A stretch of DNA of 64,000 bases from Stercorarius parasiticus (taxonomy: Eukaryota > Chordata > Aves > Charadriiformes > Stercorariidae), in NCBI GenBank assembly GCA_013396915.1, contig VWZL01000811.1:141835-205834 (forward strand), read 5' to 3'. The notes under the pieces are model-generated. The model was not told the origin of the DNA and ran no database searches. It saw only the letters and a program-made list of their open reading frames with translations. The position numbers and the translations under genes are program-made. Numbering within the stretch: position 1 is the first letter of the stretch; each line of letters opens with the position of its first letter. Of this stretch, positions 1 to 13,000 are shown one piece after another.

Positions 1-404
1 GAAAAGAAATTTTCATGGCTATTTCACTTTTAGCTCATTTTTTACGGAGTACCACAACTTATTTTGCCACTTTTTAATAATCTGTACGTAGTTTATTCTC
101 ACCAGCACCATCGAGGCAGAGTGCACAGTCAGGAAGAGAAGAAGTAAGTGCATTTATTTGAAATATGTTCAAAAAAGGACCGTCATACTCAATAACACCA
201 CTCAAGTCAGAATAATCAATTTATGAAAAGAAGTGGAAAAGTGGAAAAACTGAAAAATTCTTCTAATTCTATCAAAACAACTGGGGCATTGAGGAAGTGC
301 AAGAACATCTGGTCATGGTAATGGTGTTGAGCTATCAGGTGGAAGAGGAGTGGAGCCACAATGTGGGGCCTTGAAAAGACCAACTGAAGGAACAGTTCTG
401 GCAA
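1..404. other. AT-rich non-coding DNA
   Basis: No gene or clear repeat is seen. The stretch just before 405 (about 330-404) is somewhat richer in G and may be an unrecognised, more diverged part of the CR1 element that follows, but I could not match it to CR1. Confidence 0.4.
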
Positions 405-1490
405 GATACAGATTGGATGTGTGGTCTGCAAGACAGGTATGAAATTGGCTCACAGGCCACGCTCAGAGGGAGGTGATCAATGGTTTTTATTGAGGCTGGC
501 AGCCTGTCACAAGCAGGATCCTCCAGGGATTGATACCGGGCTCCACACTGTTCAACATGTTCACACGTGTTGGGAGATAAGATTGAAAGCACCCTCGCCA
601 AGTTCTCTGATTAGACTAAACTGGGTGGTGATGTGGACAGAAGGGAGAGCCATATTAGACAGAGACCTGGACAGGTTGAAAGAGGGGGCAAGCAAGAACT
701 GTATGGAGTTTAACATGGACACGTCTAAAATCCTGCACCTGGGTCAGAATAACCAAAGAGCACTGTACAGGCTAGGATCCATGTGGCTGAGGAGCAGCCT
801 TGCTGAGATGAAGCTGAGGGTCCTGGTGAATGGCAAGCTCAACATCAGTCAGCAGAGCGTAGCTGCAGCAATGAAGGCAAATCAGATCCCATGCTGCATC
901 TGCAGGGGCATTACTAAGAGATAGAGATACGATCATCCCAATCTATTCAGTGCTTGTCAGGCTACACCTTGAGCATTTGGTCCAGTTCTCATCCTCAAAT
1001 TTCAAAAATGACAGAAAGACTGGAGAATGTTCAAAGGAAAGCTGCATAGATGACTAAAAGGCTGAAGAACTTGCCCTCTGAGGAAAGATTTGAAGGATCT
1101 GGGTCTCTCATCTCTGGAGAAGAGAAGGCTCAGGGAGGATGTCATCACAGTTTTCCAACACTCAAAAGGTGTCTACAAAGAGGATGAAGACTCTCTCTTC
1201 ACAAGGAGGCACATGGAGGAGACTAGGGGCAATGCATGCAAGTGGCATCAGGAGGGGTTTTATCTCAATAGAAGAAAGATATTTTTTGCACCAAGAACAA
1301 CTATTTGCTGGAAAACAACCTCCCCAGAGATGTGGTGGAGTCCCTATCACTGGAGGTTTTCAGGATGCAGTTGGACAGGGTGCTAGATGATCTTGTCTAG
1401 GATCCCTTTCCCAAAAAACGTTGCACCAGATGATCTTTTGAAGTACCTCAAAACCTGGGCTGCTCTGTGATTCTGTGGGCCTATGATTCA
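405..1490 (+). mobile_element. CR1 LINE, old 5'-truncated copy
   Basis: This is a decayed CR1 non-LTR retrotransposon in sense orientation. The sequence runs from the mid reverse transcriptase (the 'tggtctgcaagacagg...aattggctcacaggcc' block), through the 'gacctggacaggttgaaa' and 'atcctgcacctgggtcag' blocks, to the C-terminal 'tctctggagaagagaaggctcaggg' block. It ends near 'tctgtgattctgtgggcctatgattc', a degenerate form of the CR1 tail. The frame is broken many times: open pieces of 167 codons at 421-924 and 98 codons at 1090-1386 are in different frames and cover only parts of it. The RT active-site region is not readable as FADD ('ttctctgattagactaaac'). It is more diverged than the copies at 35 and 51 kb, so it is an older insertion. 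ORF1 and the 5' half are absent, as is usual for CR1. Confidence 0.88.
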
Positions 1491-4400
1491 GCAATTCTGG
1501 GTGTGGTCTGAATGTGTTCATACAAGGGAGGCAAAGGAGACAGTTTAAGGTCTTTTTTGAGAAGAAGTTGGGCCATTTCCAGCATGTAGCCAGCACAGAG
1601 TTACAATCATCTGGCTCAGAGATGCTTCTGATTCCCAAGACGTGAAAGAGGTGGAGAAGATGCTTTCTATAAAGGTGGTGTCAATTCAAGCGCTGTAAGT
1701 TGTCTGCCAGGGAAAGTGGTTTTCATGTGCCATTGGTCCGCTTTTGTGCGATTGGTCAGCTTATAGTTTGCTCAAACACCACTATTTCACTTTTCCTGAT
1801 TAAAAATGGGCCAAGTTGAGTCTTCACTTTGGGTTAGTCAGGGATATTACATTCGAATAAATTTGGATGAAAACAGGGACTGAATTTGCTTATTAGGACC
1901 AACAAATGTTATTAACTGAAGATTAAATCCATGTTAGACCTTTCTGTTTTACCAGTTAAACAAGACTTACTGTAGGAAGTAATTTGGTCCATAGCTTTTA
2001 AGCAAGCCAAAATATTTCATATGAATTTATAATCAGTTTCTATTAATACCTAGAACAAAACTATTACCACCAAAAACAGTGCCAAAGATTTATGGATGAA
2101 TTCAGACCCAGGGTGATTAGATACACTTTCCCTGAAGCCAGTGTAACTGAGTCAATTTCCTGCAGGTCAGAATTTGGCTTTAGTTCATTATTTCTCCTGC
2201 CAATTTTACAGGCATTTTTTGTGGTGTTTTATATTACCCTGTATACCCTATATCAACTAATAAATATTTTAACCTACTGAACTTTGAAACACTTGTGTTT
2301 TCTTCAAAGTTCCAGAGAGCGGCATAGGAGCTGTAGGGCAACCATCCACTGTCTCTGTCCATACCCTGAAGTGCACACTATCTATTTGCTAGTTTCATTT
2401 CCTCTTTGAGAAATGATGATGAAGTCTGGTGTTTATATACTTACTGAATCTGAAGTAATTGTATGACAGAGTGGACAGCCATTAGTTGTGCTGCTCTGTT
2501 ATTTGGTGTCCACTTTAGATAACCCATAATTGCAAATCTTTCAAACAAAGTGGAAAATATAACCAACTATGCTCTTAAGAATGTTTTCCTTATTTATTTT
2601 CTGTGGTGATAATCAGCAGTTACTTTTTGTGATGTGTACCACACCATGAACACTGTGCGGATGCCAGTTTGATGCAATGGTTTGGGATGAAAAACAAACT
2701 ATTTCCCAGGATAAAGTCAGACATTAACAATGTGCAGAGCAATTTTTTTCCAGTGTATTTCTCTTTCTCTCTTAATAAAGATTCATATGGAGAGGTACAG
2801 AGGAAAATTAAATGTGAAGGTACTAGAAGTTGTATTTAACTTGTGTCCTACATTTTGTGATATGCATCAGTCAACCAGATTTTTTTAAAACTTGAACAGA
2901 TTTTTTAATCTGTTTTAATACTGACATACCTTTGAAACACAAAATAAATACTCTCTATAAAATATTTTGGGCTTGCTACGTATAAACAGCATTACTAAAC
3001 TTGTACATGTCATATTATAAACAATTACATTTCTTTTGGGATGCGGATATTCAAATAGAATTTTTAAAAAATCTGAGTATAAAGGCTTGCAATTTTCTGT
3101 GTTACACATACACTATTGTTATATACTATTTTCTATATTCTGGCTTAGTTCCAAGGGTCACTGAAATGAAGGAAAATGCTTCCTTTGCCTTCAATGGTCT
3201 TTGGTTTGTTTTAAAGTACTTCAAAGAGAAAAGCTATCTGGTGGATATTTCTGCTTTTGCTGTAGGCAAAGATGCTTTAAATTAAATTTCTCTTTTATTA
3301 TGGTTACTAACATAGTGTACAACCAATACCAGTATTTATTTTGCTTGAACGGAGTAAAAACTGTTCTGTCAAGAAACTATGAGAAGATAATGCATCTTAA
3401 TCTATATATTATGTTATACTATCATAGTCTATGCACCCTATGAATAAAGTAGCTTAGGGAAATGATTGACATGAATGCTGGCAAAACTCTTTCATATTTT
3501 GAAATGCCTTTGTTAGGTTGCCAGTACTTCATATTTTTTAATGGAATAAAATTAATATAAATATATCAAACAGAATCCCACAGCAAATCAAAATTAAGAT
3601 GACAGGTCTATTTTGCTTGTTTTGGCAAGACTATAAAAATAAACTTTTCCCACATGTGTCAAATCATTGTCAAGATATGCACAAGACTATATGGTAAGCT
3701 AAAAACATAAAGGGTGCAACTATCACTGAGACCTAACATGCATATTATTTTGCTTAGTTTTATTTATGTTATTCTGGCACTTAAATGTCGAAGTTATTAG
3801 CTCAAACCGTATGTGCTGTGCTTGGCGTATGCACAATACAAAATGATTGCTCTGTTTTTGTTATTTTAAGATCTTAGCTGTGATTTTGAAGTTCATTCTA
3901 AAAAAATATTTTAAACCTCTTTAGTTACTTTAGATCAAGTTAATTATGACTTAGCTCTTTTCATTTCAAGTTTTGGTTTCTATTTGTTTGCTTCTTTTCC
4001 CTACATTATTTTAAAAATAATTATGTATTCATAATTTTCAAATCAGTTTCGTGATGGCCTCCATGAATAGCAGTTATTAAAAATTAGCAACTCCTTTTAT
4101 CTCAGAACTTCTAAATCATTTATGAATATTGAAATGTCATGAGTTGGGAAGATATCATCAACCTTATTTTCCAAATGCAGAAAGGAAAGGAAGTTTAAGT
4201 GACTCCCTAAATTCACACACAGATTAAGTAGTAATATGTGTGAAACTATATTGAGTTTCACATCCTTCTGTGTTCCTGAGATAATGAGGTTATGAGATAA
4301 TAAGATAATCATCCATTATTGTGGAATAGTTGATTCCCTTTTCTTTCTGCATTGCACAAGGGAAACAAACACTGAATGTCCAATTTCTGAGAACAAGAAA

Positions 4401-4649
4401 GGAATATTTGAGTCATAAATTGCTAGATACCTGAAGATGCAACAATCTCTTCAGAACAAATAGTAATAATTACATATATTTTTTATAACTTTTTAGAATA
4501 CATATTTCTTGATAGAACTTAGATATGTATTTAAATAACTTTAGATCGAACAGTCAAAAAAGCCCATAAGCTCATCTGTTCAGTACTGCAGAACAAATCA
4601 CAACTTACAGCAAGTGTTGGCTTTAGATACTCAAAATTTAAAATCAGCC

Positions 4650-4653
<4 letters not shown>

Positions 4654-4680
<27 letters not shown>
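4654..4680 (+). repeat. poly-A run (27 A)
   Basis: Twenty-seven uninterrupted A residues followed by CCCC and more A. It could be a retroposon tail, but no recognisable retroposed body precedes it. It could equally be a simple repeat. Confidence 0.95.
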
Positions 4681-4814
4681 CCCCAAAAAACTAAGAAACA
4701 CACCTTTTTTTCTGTGTAACTGTACAAAATTTAGAGCATTTTCAGATTCATGGCATAAAACATTCCAATGTTCAAAACCACCAAAAACATGTGTATTACG
4801 ACTTGTTCAGAAAG

Positions 4815-4885
4815 GAATGTGGGATTATTTTTTTTTCCCTCAGCCCCTTGCTTTTTTTTCCCTCCCTCCCCACTCCTTTTTCATT
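4815..4885 (+). repeat. pyrimidine-rich tract
   Basis: A run composed almost only of T and C, made of T8-9 blocks separated by 'ccctcagcccc' and 'ccctccctcccc'. No splice junction with a credible exon follows on the plus strand. Confidence 0.7.
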
Positions 4886-7596
4886 TTTGTCTTCAAATAA
4901 CTTTTTGTTCATTTTCTTAGATATAAATAAAAGAACATGGTCTTTCTCACCACAACTCTTTCAAATTACAACTGTCTGTGATGGCATTTGAATACTAACA
5001 TAATGTTATATCCAATACGAATTATTTTTTTTGGAAAGCATTTTGAGTATTAATCTAATGATATATCCATTAGAGGTAAATTCATAGTTTCCTATAATAA
5101 GACATCGTTTTTCACCTAGGAAGCATACTTTAGCTTATGGAATGACTGATTATTAATAAGGAATGATTTGAGGAAAACAACACTATGTTTTGACTACAGT
5201 AAAAAGTATAAAGTGTTCACAGAATTGACAGGTAATCTATAAAGAATATCAAAGAGTTGCAGAGTGTTCTGAGCTTATAAAAGAATTGAACACTATTGTA
5301 AGAGAAAACAAACATGAACGTTGCTGAAATTCAAAGCGTTTCTTTTTAGAGGTGTGTATAGCAACACAGCTGTAAGTACAAGAGTTTAGGGGACCTGGAT
5401 CACACCGCCACACCTTAGCTAGTGGTGGGAGTCCAGTAAAGTCACTCTTTCCACAAGTAAATCAGAACTGGAAATATATTGAGAAACACCATCCTAATAA
5501 GGAGGGGAGAGAGAAGTTTAAAACTCATGATTTCTTGCACAGACCATTTTCCTAAATACAAAGCAGTCTTACCAGTTCTTCGTCCCTCTGCTTTATTTAA
5601 CCACAATACGAAGATGAGCAATCTACAGCATATTGGAGCCAGGTTAGGAAATGGAAGGGGTGTTGGCAACTCTCCCAAAATACACATGAGCAGTTAAGGA
5701 AACTACACTGTTATATTCTGCCACATAATGTTTCCAGATGAATTGATACCTTTACAGCCTAATTTAATCTCATTATTTGCACCCCATCTTCAATACTATT
5801 TGTGATCTCAGTATACAAAAATGCATCCAGAAGCATGTAAAATAAAGTGATTTGGATCACATCCACTTCAAATGTACTTTGGAACAAATTATAGCCAATT
5901 CAAGAATGAAACAGAATTAGCACTGAAATACTACCACAATGTGCACATTGTCCCCCAGACAGAAATCAGCGGGCTTAAGTTCTCTTTTTAGCAAAGAGAA
6001 CCTCTTTTTGAACAGTATTTTCTCATACTTGAAGGACTAAAGTTCTTACATAGTCCAGGAATGCAATACTACAGGATGGAAGGGTTCTGGTTTTTTATTT
6101 TCTGAACTCTCAAATGAGACTGTGAAGAGGCAGGTACCACCTGTCCTAGGCTACTGCACATTTAGAAGCAGATCTTTAGGAGTAACAACAGTGCAGTTAG
6201 GATGTGGACTGTTCTTTGGGTCACAAGTTGTGGAGATAAAAAGCCACCACTTTTAGAATACATACAAATGATTCCTGACATTTGTCAAGTCAAAGCAACC
6301 AGGATAGTCCAGTCATAACTTGGATTTATCATATAGGTACCCCTTGAAACAGAATAAGTTTCCAGACAGACTTGTGTAGGAACCACAGTTAAGGTCAGAA
6401 GCTTGAGACATCACGTCTCCTGGAGCAATCCAACTCACTCAATGTCTCAGCTATTGCAGGTTGCCCTTACTCATGCATTTCTTTAACTATTAAAGTGTTT
6501 TGCTCTAGTATCTCCACCACCAGACATTGTTTATGATGTAAGATTTTACTGGGAACTCATCTATGCATGAAGAGATCATATTTTACCCTTTAATATCTTC
6601 CCCAGGCTTGTTTTAAAATTATGAGATTAAGAGCAGTGAACCTCTTCGTCATGACACACCAACAGTGTTGATCACCAAAAAAAATACTTGGTTTCAGCTT
6701 GTGCCACAACTCTTGCATTTATTTTTGATTAACAGATATGTTCTTTTTCTTCTCTGGGCTTCAGAAAGAAAAGCTCCCTTCTTCTGGCCAACCCTCTGTT
6801 ACAGTGAGAGGGGGAACTTTGCTCCTTCCTCAGTATCACCTCCTTCCCCAGCATCACCATCAGAAAAATCTGGGAGGAAGGTGGGCAGAAAGTGCAGGAC
6901 ACAGCAGGCAGCGAGCCTGAGTGTTTCCAGAGAGGATCATGGAGCTGACACAGTTCTGCCTCCTGAGCCAGGGAAAGAGACTTTCCTAGTGAGAGTTTGT
7001 TGCAAACAGAAAGACATCAAGAGACACTCCATTGAAATTGAGATTGGGGAAAGTGTGATCTTTGCAAAGATTCACAGGTGTGCAAGGAGTTTGTGTTCAA
7101 ATCCTTTTATTTTTAATACGAAGCAGACCTAAGTTATTCTACAGCAAATGCTCACTGTTCTGCTCTGTTTTTCAGCAAAATGTTGCTCAGAGGCAGTGTC
7201 CTTCTGATGGTTCAGGTGCTCAATCAAAGGAAACAAGGGAAGACAAATTCTCCTCAAAGCCCTAGCCAAGTCATGATCCTGTTCCATCAACTATCAGAAG
7301 GCTAGCTTCACTTGTACGAGGAGACTTGCAATTTATTTAAAGTGCACATTATTAATAATACCTTGGTTAACCTGATTACTTCTTTAGACACAGAACCATT
7401 TTTCAGGACTTCTGGAGGATTTAGAGGAGAGGGTGACTTATACTCTTAGTACTTCTAAAGTGGCTTTAACAATGCCCAAAGTTATTTACTACTATTTTTA
7501 TACATGTTTTTGGTCTGTTCTACGGTCAGTAAAAAATATAGGTCATAAACAAATCCGAAGAGCTAAACACTTCTCAAGAAAGGAAAGAAGGTCAAT

Positions 7597-7803
7597 GTGA
7601 TGGAAGAAGCTGAAGAACTCTTTGTAATGGTCTTAATGGTATGCACAAACTCTGAAGTAGAACTGTCCGATGATTTTTTGAAACAAAAGTTGCTACCTAA
7701 CTATGACACAGAAACACATGGGTTAACATTGCAACCAAAGAAACAAAAAGTTTCAATCAAGGAATTTTTGCTTATTTGGAGAATTTTGCAGCCACGAAAA
7801 TAG
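7597..7803 (+). other. unrecognised 68-codon ORF
   Basis: A short open frame rich in acidic residues near the start (MMEEAEELF) and lysine/glutamine later (LQPKKQKVSIKEF). I do not recognise a family. No splice sites, promoter or polyadenylation signal give it support. It could be chance, or a fragment of a decayed DNA transposon or retrogene. It is listed only because its composition is more protein-like than that of neighbouring frames. Confidence 0.12.
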
Positions 7804-7996
7804 AAGGGGAGCAAAATGAGAATGAGGCCATTTCCAGACCAGGTATGCTGGAAACTAACAACTGATCCTTTACCAATGAGTCATATAAGAACAAAGGTGT
7901 CTTTTTTTTCTGAAGGAAATACAAAATCCTTATGATGTAGAAATATTTGAGATGTGATTAATTACTTCCTTAGACAGGTATTGCCTGTGGCCCTGC

Positions 7997-8022
7997 AAAA
8001 AAAAAAAAAAAGAAAAAAAAAA
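7997..8022 (+). repeat. A-rich simple repeat
   Basis: An A15-G-A10 type run. No retroposed body is evident upstream. Confidence 0.9.
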
Positions 8023-8236
8023 GGAAATAACTGCAACTCCTTTCTCAGCAAGAATTTAACCAAGTAATGTCACATGAAAAAACATTTTCTTTTATGTCTG
8101 TACCCTTAAAAGCTCAGGCATAACAAAAGTGGAACCAACTTGCCAAGTAAACAAGCCTGTCAGATACAGTTAGATTAAACATGGACCTTTTCCCATCAAA
8201 AGTGATGGGTACATGAGATAAAATGACTTTTGAGTT

Positions 8237-8296
8237 GTTTGAGAAGAGGAGTTTAAGAAGGTTCGAAAAGAGTTTGAAAGGTTTGAGAAGAGGAGT
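8237..8296 (+). repeat. 10-bp-periodic tandem repeat (GTTTGAGAAG-like)
   Basis: Units resembling gtttgagaag recur at 8237, 8251, 8261, 8271 and 8281. The 16-mer gtttgagaagaggagt occurs exactly twice, at 8237-8252 and 8281-8296, 44 bp apart. This is a short, imperfect minisatellite. Confidence 0.75.
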
Positions 8297-9450
8297 ACAC
8301 CAAGTCCTGCTCACAAATGGGAGGGGCATGGTCCCACATTGATGATCAGTGGGAATGTTCTTAGAGTTATGCAAACATAAACATGTCTTCTTTTATCCTA
8401 TTAAGGATAGAAATTAATGTAAGATTCTGGAAAAAAGCTTCTAATAAGCATAGTCAAGATAAAAAAAACTAACTAGCATGCAGGTGAAGCACCGTAAGGA
8501 TTACATGATAGTGTACATCTAGGAGAACAGAGACTATATTCAAAAGTACCCTCAAAATTTATGTTCCTCTTAAAGAGAAGTAGCAACAAGAACATCTGAC
8601 CAGCACCTCAGAGCTTTGTAGGCTTCAATATGTGCTCATCTTGCTGAAAATGCTGGTGATAAGGTAGAAAGCAGGCTGAGCTCTTCATATTAACAAGATT
8701 ATCTGGCATTTTTTCTAAGCATAAGGGTTGACTTCTACTGCAGTGCATTCATACAAAGAGAAAAAATCTGTGCTACAGGTGAGAAAACATGTTTCTTCAG
8801 GTAGAACACTGAAAATGTCCTGTTCGAGGAAGCTGCATCAAATTGTAATTGGAATCACAATTTGCAGTAAATATGTGCATTTTCAGATCCAAGAGTAGCA
8901 TTTGTATCTATAATTTAAGTGATAACGTATCATAAAAATTTCTGCTAACATGTTCCTAGAAATTCTGCCATTACACTCTGTTTAAAAAAAACTAAATCAC
9001 TAATGCTCAGAGCTACTTTAAAAGTAAGTATTCATGAGTTGCCACAGGTTAGATTTAATTATCTCAAACCAAAGATATTTAGAGATACCAATACTTAAGA
9101 TTTACCTATAGATGCCAAGTGTGGCACTGTACAAAATTAAATCATTGTCATGGCACTAACGTGACAGAAAATATGCTAGGAAGGTAATAATAGCCCTTTG
9201 TGTTTGGTCAAACATCTAATCCCTCAGTGTGGGGGGACTGAACAAGCTCAAAAATTAATTTTATAGACTCTCGTAACCTTACTATCCCTGCTTAGAATCA
9301 GCAGTATTAAGTCACACAAGGCTGCCTTTCTTACAGACTGGTATTCACAGGTAAATCAAGTGAACATATAATAACAGGATTTTGCTGGTCCTTTCTAAAG
9401 TATGCTTATATTTGGTGGGGAGAAGAAAAAGTAACTATAATTAATTTTAC

Positions 9451-9528
9451 CTTTAGGTGTTGGAATTGGTCTCTCAAGTCCATCTGCATGACCTAAGGGG
9501 TCATTTGAATCTGGAATTTCCATTTCAC
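9451..9528 (-). CDS. candidate internal exon (78 nt, phase 1-1), protein not recognised
   Basis: On the minus strand a long T-rich polypyrimidine tract ending in tttcctag (complement of 9529 to about 9545) is followed by 78 nt with one fully open frame, then a GT donor (AAAG|gtaaaa, complement of 9445-9450). The exon begins with two bases that finish a codon and ends with the first base of the next, so both introns are phase 1 and the exon could be included or skipped without shifting the frame. The 25 complete codons begin EMEIPDSNDPLG and end GLERPIPTPK: polar, acidic then proline-rich, like a linker. The other two frames have stops, one in each. The segment is more GC-rich than its flanks. 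I do not recognise the protein. The donor lacks G at +5 and is only moderate. It could be a chance splice-flanked frame, but the combination is the strongest host coding signal in the window. Confidence 0.5.
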
Positions 9529-12387
9529 CTAGGAAAAAAAAAATAAGATTTTTTTGAATTGAGGTTTTGGGTTAATCTTTCTCTTAAACAGCACTATGAC
9601 AGTGAGTTCAACAAACTCATTCAGTTCAGATCCTGGCTCTAGAGTAGCACACAGGAAACACCACCGAGCAAGGTCAGCCATTTATCCATCGTAGATTAGA
9701 AACCTTTACAATAATTTACCTTGTGGACTTACTTTGTGCTTGGCAAATATGAGTAGCGTTAGAAACCTCTTTCTAGGTCTTACCAGAATAAAATTCACAC
9801 AGTTTAAAAAAGAATGCAAACATGTCCTGAAAGCAGTGCTGGCCCAGCAAATTAAGCAGTACTTGAGCTTTATTGACAATCACAGTTACAAAATGGCATA
9901 AAACTGCTTTTGAAGTTACACTGTAGTAATTCAGATTCTATTTCCAGAAGTCAGACTCATCATCTCTGCTGACTTTCTGATCCTATTCTCAGCCACCTCC
10001 CTAGAAGACATGTCCTAGAAATGAAAATATGATAACCATTAGCCAAGTATTCCAAATGGTGATGAAACAGACGGGCATCTTTCTGTGTGCCCTACTTGTT
10101 TGTGTAGAACAAGGTAGAGACAATGCTTAGCCAGCAGTTGCTGCAGACAGCAGACAATATTTGCATGTTCCTTTGCTTTTGCAGATCTTACAAAACCTTG
10201 ACCGTTACAAAATGGGGGTTCACCTGTCTGCCATTCCTTTTGAAAATATGATGGTGTGAGGAACAGAGCTGAACTCTGAATCAAGTAAAGCTATAGGAGT
10301 GCTTTTACTAAAACAACTTCTCAAATTACATCCCCTATATTTTTGTATTTCCTAACTTACATTTGGTCATCCAAATTCCTTATCACCTTGGCGTATGACC
10401 AGGAGAGCATGCAAATCTAAGGTCATCAAGATCCAAAGTTAAAGAGCTGGGGGTTTTGTTGCAGATTTGTTAGGGGTGTACATGGTAATGCTTTGGGTAA
10501 AATGAAACTAGGAAAAAAGGCTCCCCCTCTTCCTTTTGTCCCCATTCTCTTTCCTTCAGACTAAATCCTACAACAACACTCTGACTACAAGTCACAGTGA
10601 TGAAACACAAGTAACCCCATCCCTATCTTCCACTCCATTATGACAGAAGAATTGACACTGTCATTATTTTTCATTTTTCCTTTATGCTTTTAACCATTAT
10701 CTGAGAACAAAAGATTTAACTAACTGGCCTTTCAGTTTACAAGGTGAAACACAGAAACCAGAGACATCCTCTACCTCAGGCTGGGTCTGAAAGCATTTAT
10801 TTTGTCACAGTACTGACACCTTGTCACTACTTCATCTCCCACTGCTTGAGGTTCCTAGCCTGGCAGTACTATTGATTCCACTTGATTTGTGTGCTCATTC
10901 CCAGACATCCCAAATAGAGTGATGGTAAAGACAGTGCTGTACCCCTGGTAAGACACTCTCAAATTAGAACAGTGAAGACTTGAGCAGACACCATCTTCTG
11001 CCACTCCCAGCACTGGTAAATGGAAAGGGTAGATAGTCTCCATCTGCAGAGTAGAGGGAGAAAGGGAAATGGGTGGCCAAGGTGGTGGCATCCTAGATTG
11101 CCATTGTAAATCCTGTGACAGTGTGTCTTCACACCCCTGAAGGCATGGTGCAGACTCAGTGCCTGACTTTTTACTTTACAGAAGTTTTGTTGAGTTGTTT
11201 GATTCAGTGTGAACTGATGAATGCCTGTTGTGATATTTCTGTTAAATTTCAGCAGAGAAACATAACATCTCATTTTTACCAAGGGGCTTCAAGGCAAGTT
11301 CAGCTCTATTCCCTTGCTTCTGTTTGACCCCCTCTATGTCGCACGAGGAATTTAGAACAGGACAGCAACATTTACTGGCCATAAGGAAGGTAAAGCCAAG
11401 ATGAGACATTGGAGTAAAAAGAAGAGTAGGAAGAGTAACTGTTCTTTCAGTCACAAGCACCTGCACTTGGCTTGTTCCGGTGATCATAATCCAGCAGCAC
11501 TCACAGGATGAAACATTGTTTGTAGAAGCTCATTCTTAGGACAGTTGGTGCCTTAACACTCAGACCTCCAGAATCCAAACTGCCCAAGATCTGAGTGGCA
11601 CTTTTGGTTTAATATCACGTGTTCAACTTTAAAATAGTTGTTTCCATTTCTTCAACCATTTAGTACAATTCACAACAGGAAAAAAACATTGTAAGCTCAG
11701 TTAAATGAGCACAGAAATGTCTTCCTCTCTCTTCCCTCCTTCCCAGGACCATATCTCTTAATTTTTAAAAGCTTTGCAAAACAAAGATGGAAAGAAACAA
11801 AAGTATTCACTGATTTTAAAATGTTTAAGTAAGTTTTGTGGGATTTAGTCATGCTTGATATGTTTATGTCTGGAAAAAACATTAAGTTCCAGATGTGCTT
11901 TGCCAGGGAACAATTAAAAACCATAGTCACCACCTACCAGCAAAGTCTCCATAACTGAGAAAAGTTAAAACTGAAAATCTGTTGTGTACATTGTAAATTA
12001 TAAATACAAAACAGATCTGTCACTTAAACTTGCTTTTATGAAAGAAATATGTACCTTTTCTGTAATCTGCAGAATTCCACTTCTACCACATTTCTTATGA
12101 TTTCCAAGCTTTAGCCCTAAAGTTTCTGTACCACAGCTTAAAACACCAAAAAGTTATTACCAATATGAAATATTAAGTTTTTTACATCATAAATGCTTCT
12201 GGATCAGATGACTAACTAGTCACTACAACAAAATAAAACCTTTTCCTCTTGAGTTAAACAGAATTAATTCTGCAGACAAGAACAAGGGAAAAGCTGTGTT
12301 TTCCTGTTGGTTATTCTCAGTGCTTTTTGATTTTGCATTAATAACTTTACATTTTTCCTGCTGCAAGTAAATCCATGGTGTATTAAT
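9529..12387. other. non-coding DNA upstream of the candidate exon
   Basis: Apart from the acceptor tract at its left edge, I see no exon, RNA gene or mobile element. If the candidate exon is real, this is intron. The open frames on the minus strand at 10855-11487 overlap one another and have no supporting splice signals. Confidence 0.45.
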
Positions 12388-13000
12388 AGAATCATAGAAT
12401 GGTTAGACTTGGGAGGGACCTTGAAGATCATCTAATTCCAACCCCCCTGCTATGGGCTGGGACACCTCCCACTAGATGATGTTGCTCAGAGTCCCATCCA
12501 GCCTGGCCTTGAACACTTCCTGGGATGGGGCATCCACAACTTTTCTTGGCAACCTGTTCCAGTGTCTCACCACCCTCAGAGTGAAAAACTTCTTCCTAAT
12601 ATCAATCTAAATCTACTCTCCTTCGGTTTAAAATAATTTCCCGTTGTCCTATTGCTACACGGCCTGATAAAGAGTCCCTCCCAATCTTTCCTGTAGGCCC
12701 CCTTTAGGTACTGGAGGGCTGCTATAAGATCCCTCTGGAGCCTTCCCTTCTCCAGGCTACCCTAATTCTCTCAGCCTGTCTTCATAGCATAGGTGTTCCA
12801 GCCCTCTGATCATCTTCATGTCCCTCCTCTGGACTCACTCCAACAGGTCCATGTCCCTCTTACACTGGGGACCCCAGATCTGGATGCAATACTGCAGATG
12901 GGGTCTCATCAGAATGGAGTAGAGGGGTAAAATCACCTCCGTCAACCTGCTGGGTATGCTTCTTTTTGTGCATCACAGGATACAGTTGATTTCCTCAACA
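12388..13000 (-). mobile_element. CR1 LINE, 5'-truncated copy
   Basis: Antisense CR1. The plus strand starts with the complement of the CR1 tail (agaatcatagaatgg), then the typical 3' UTR block (gatcatctaattccaacccc, tatgggctgggacacctccc) and the complement of the C-terminal ORF2 sequence, up to about 'cacaggatacagttgatttcc'. Only about 0.6 kb of the 3' end is present, the usual outcome of incomplete reverse transcription. The coding part is broken, with no open frame longer than about 60 codons, so it is older than the 35-kb and 51-kb copies. Confidence 0.95.

Larger units (their letters stand above)
1491..9450. other. AT-rich non-coding DNA, no gene recognised
   Basis: About 8 kb with no recognisable coding region or CR1. 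It contains homopolymer runs (annotated separately), a 10-bp-periodic purine-rich repeat near 8.24 kb, and short ORFs. The longest ORF is 155 codons at 6665-7132 (+), with no recognisable domain or supporting signal. Confidence 0.5.

Noticed and set aside
421..924. 167-codon ORF
   Set aside because: It is a shifted and broken part of the CR1 reverse transcriptase at 405-1490, not a host gene.
4654..4680. poly-A run as the end of a processed pseudogene
   Set aside because: No recognisable coding remnant or target duplication was seen around it.
5590..5640. minus-strand GTAAGA donor after a short open frame near 5572
   Set aside because: The acceptor and exon limits are ambiguous and the peptide is not protein-like.
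6665..7132. 155-codon plus-strand ORF, the longest frame outside recognised mobile elements and outside GC-rich islands
   Set aside because: No recognisable domain, splice context or codon-use contrast. The first part is hydrophobic from an AT-rich run and the rest is low-complexity S/P/K-rich. A frame of this length is expected by chance in a 64-kb window read in six frames.
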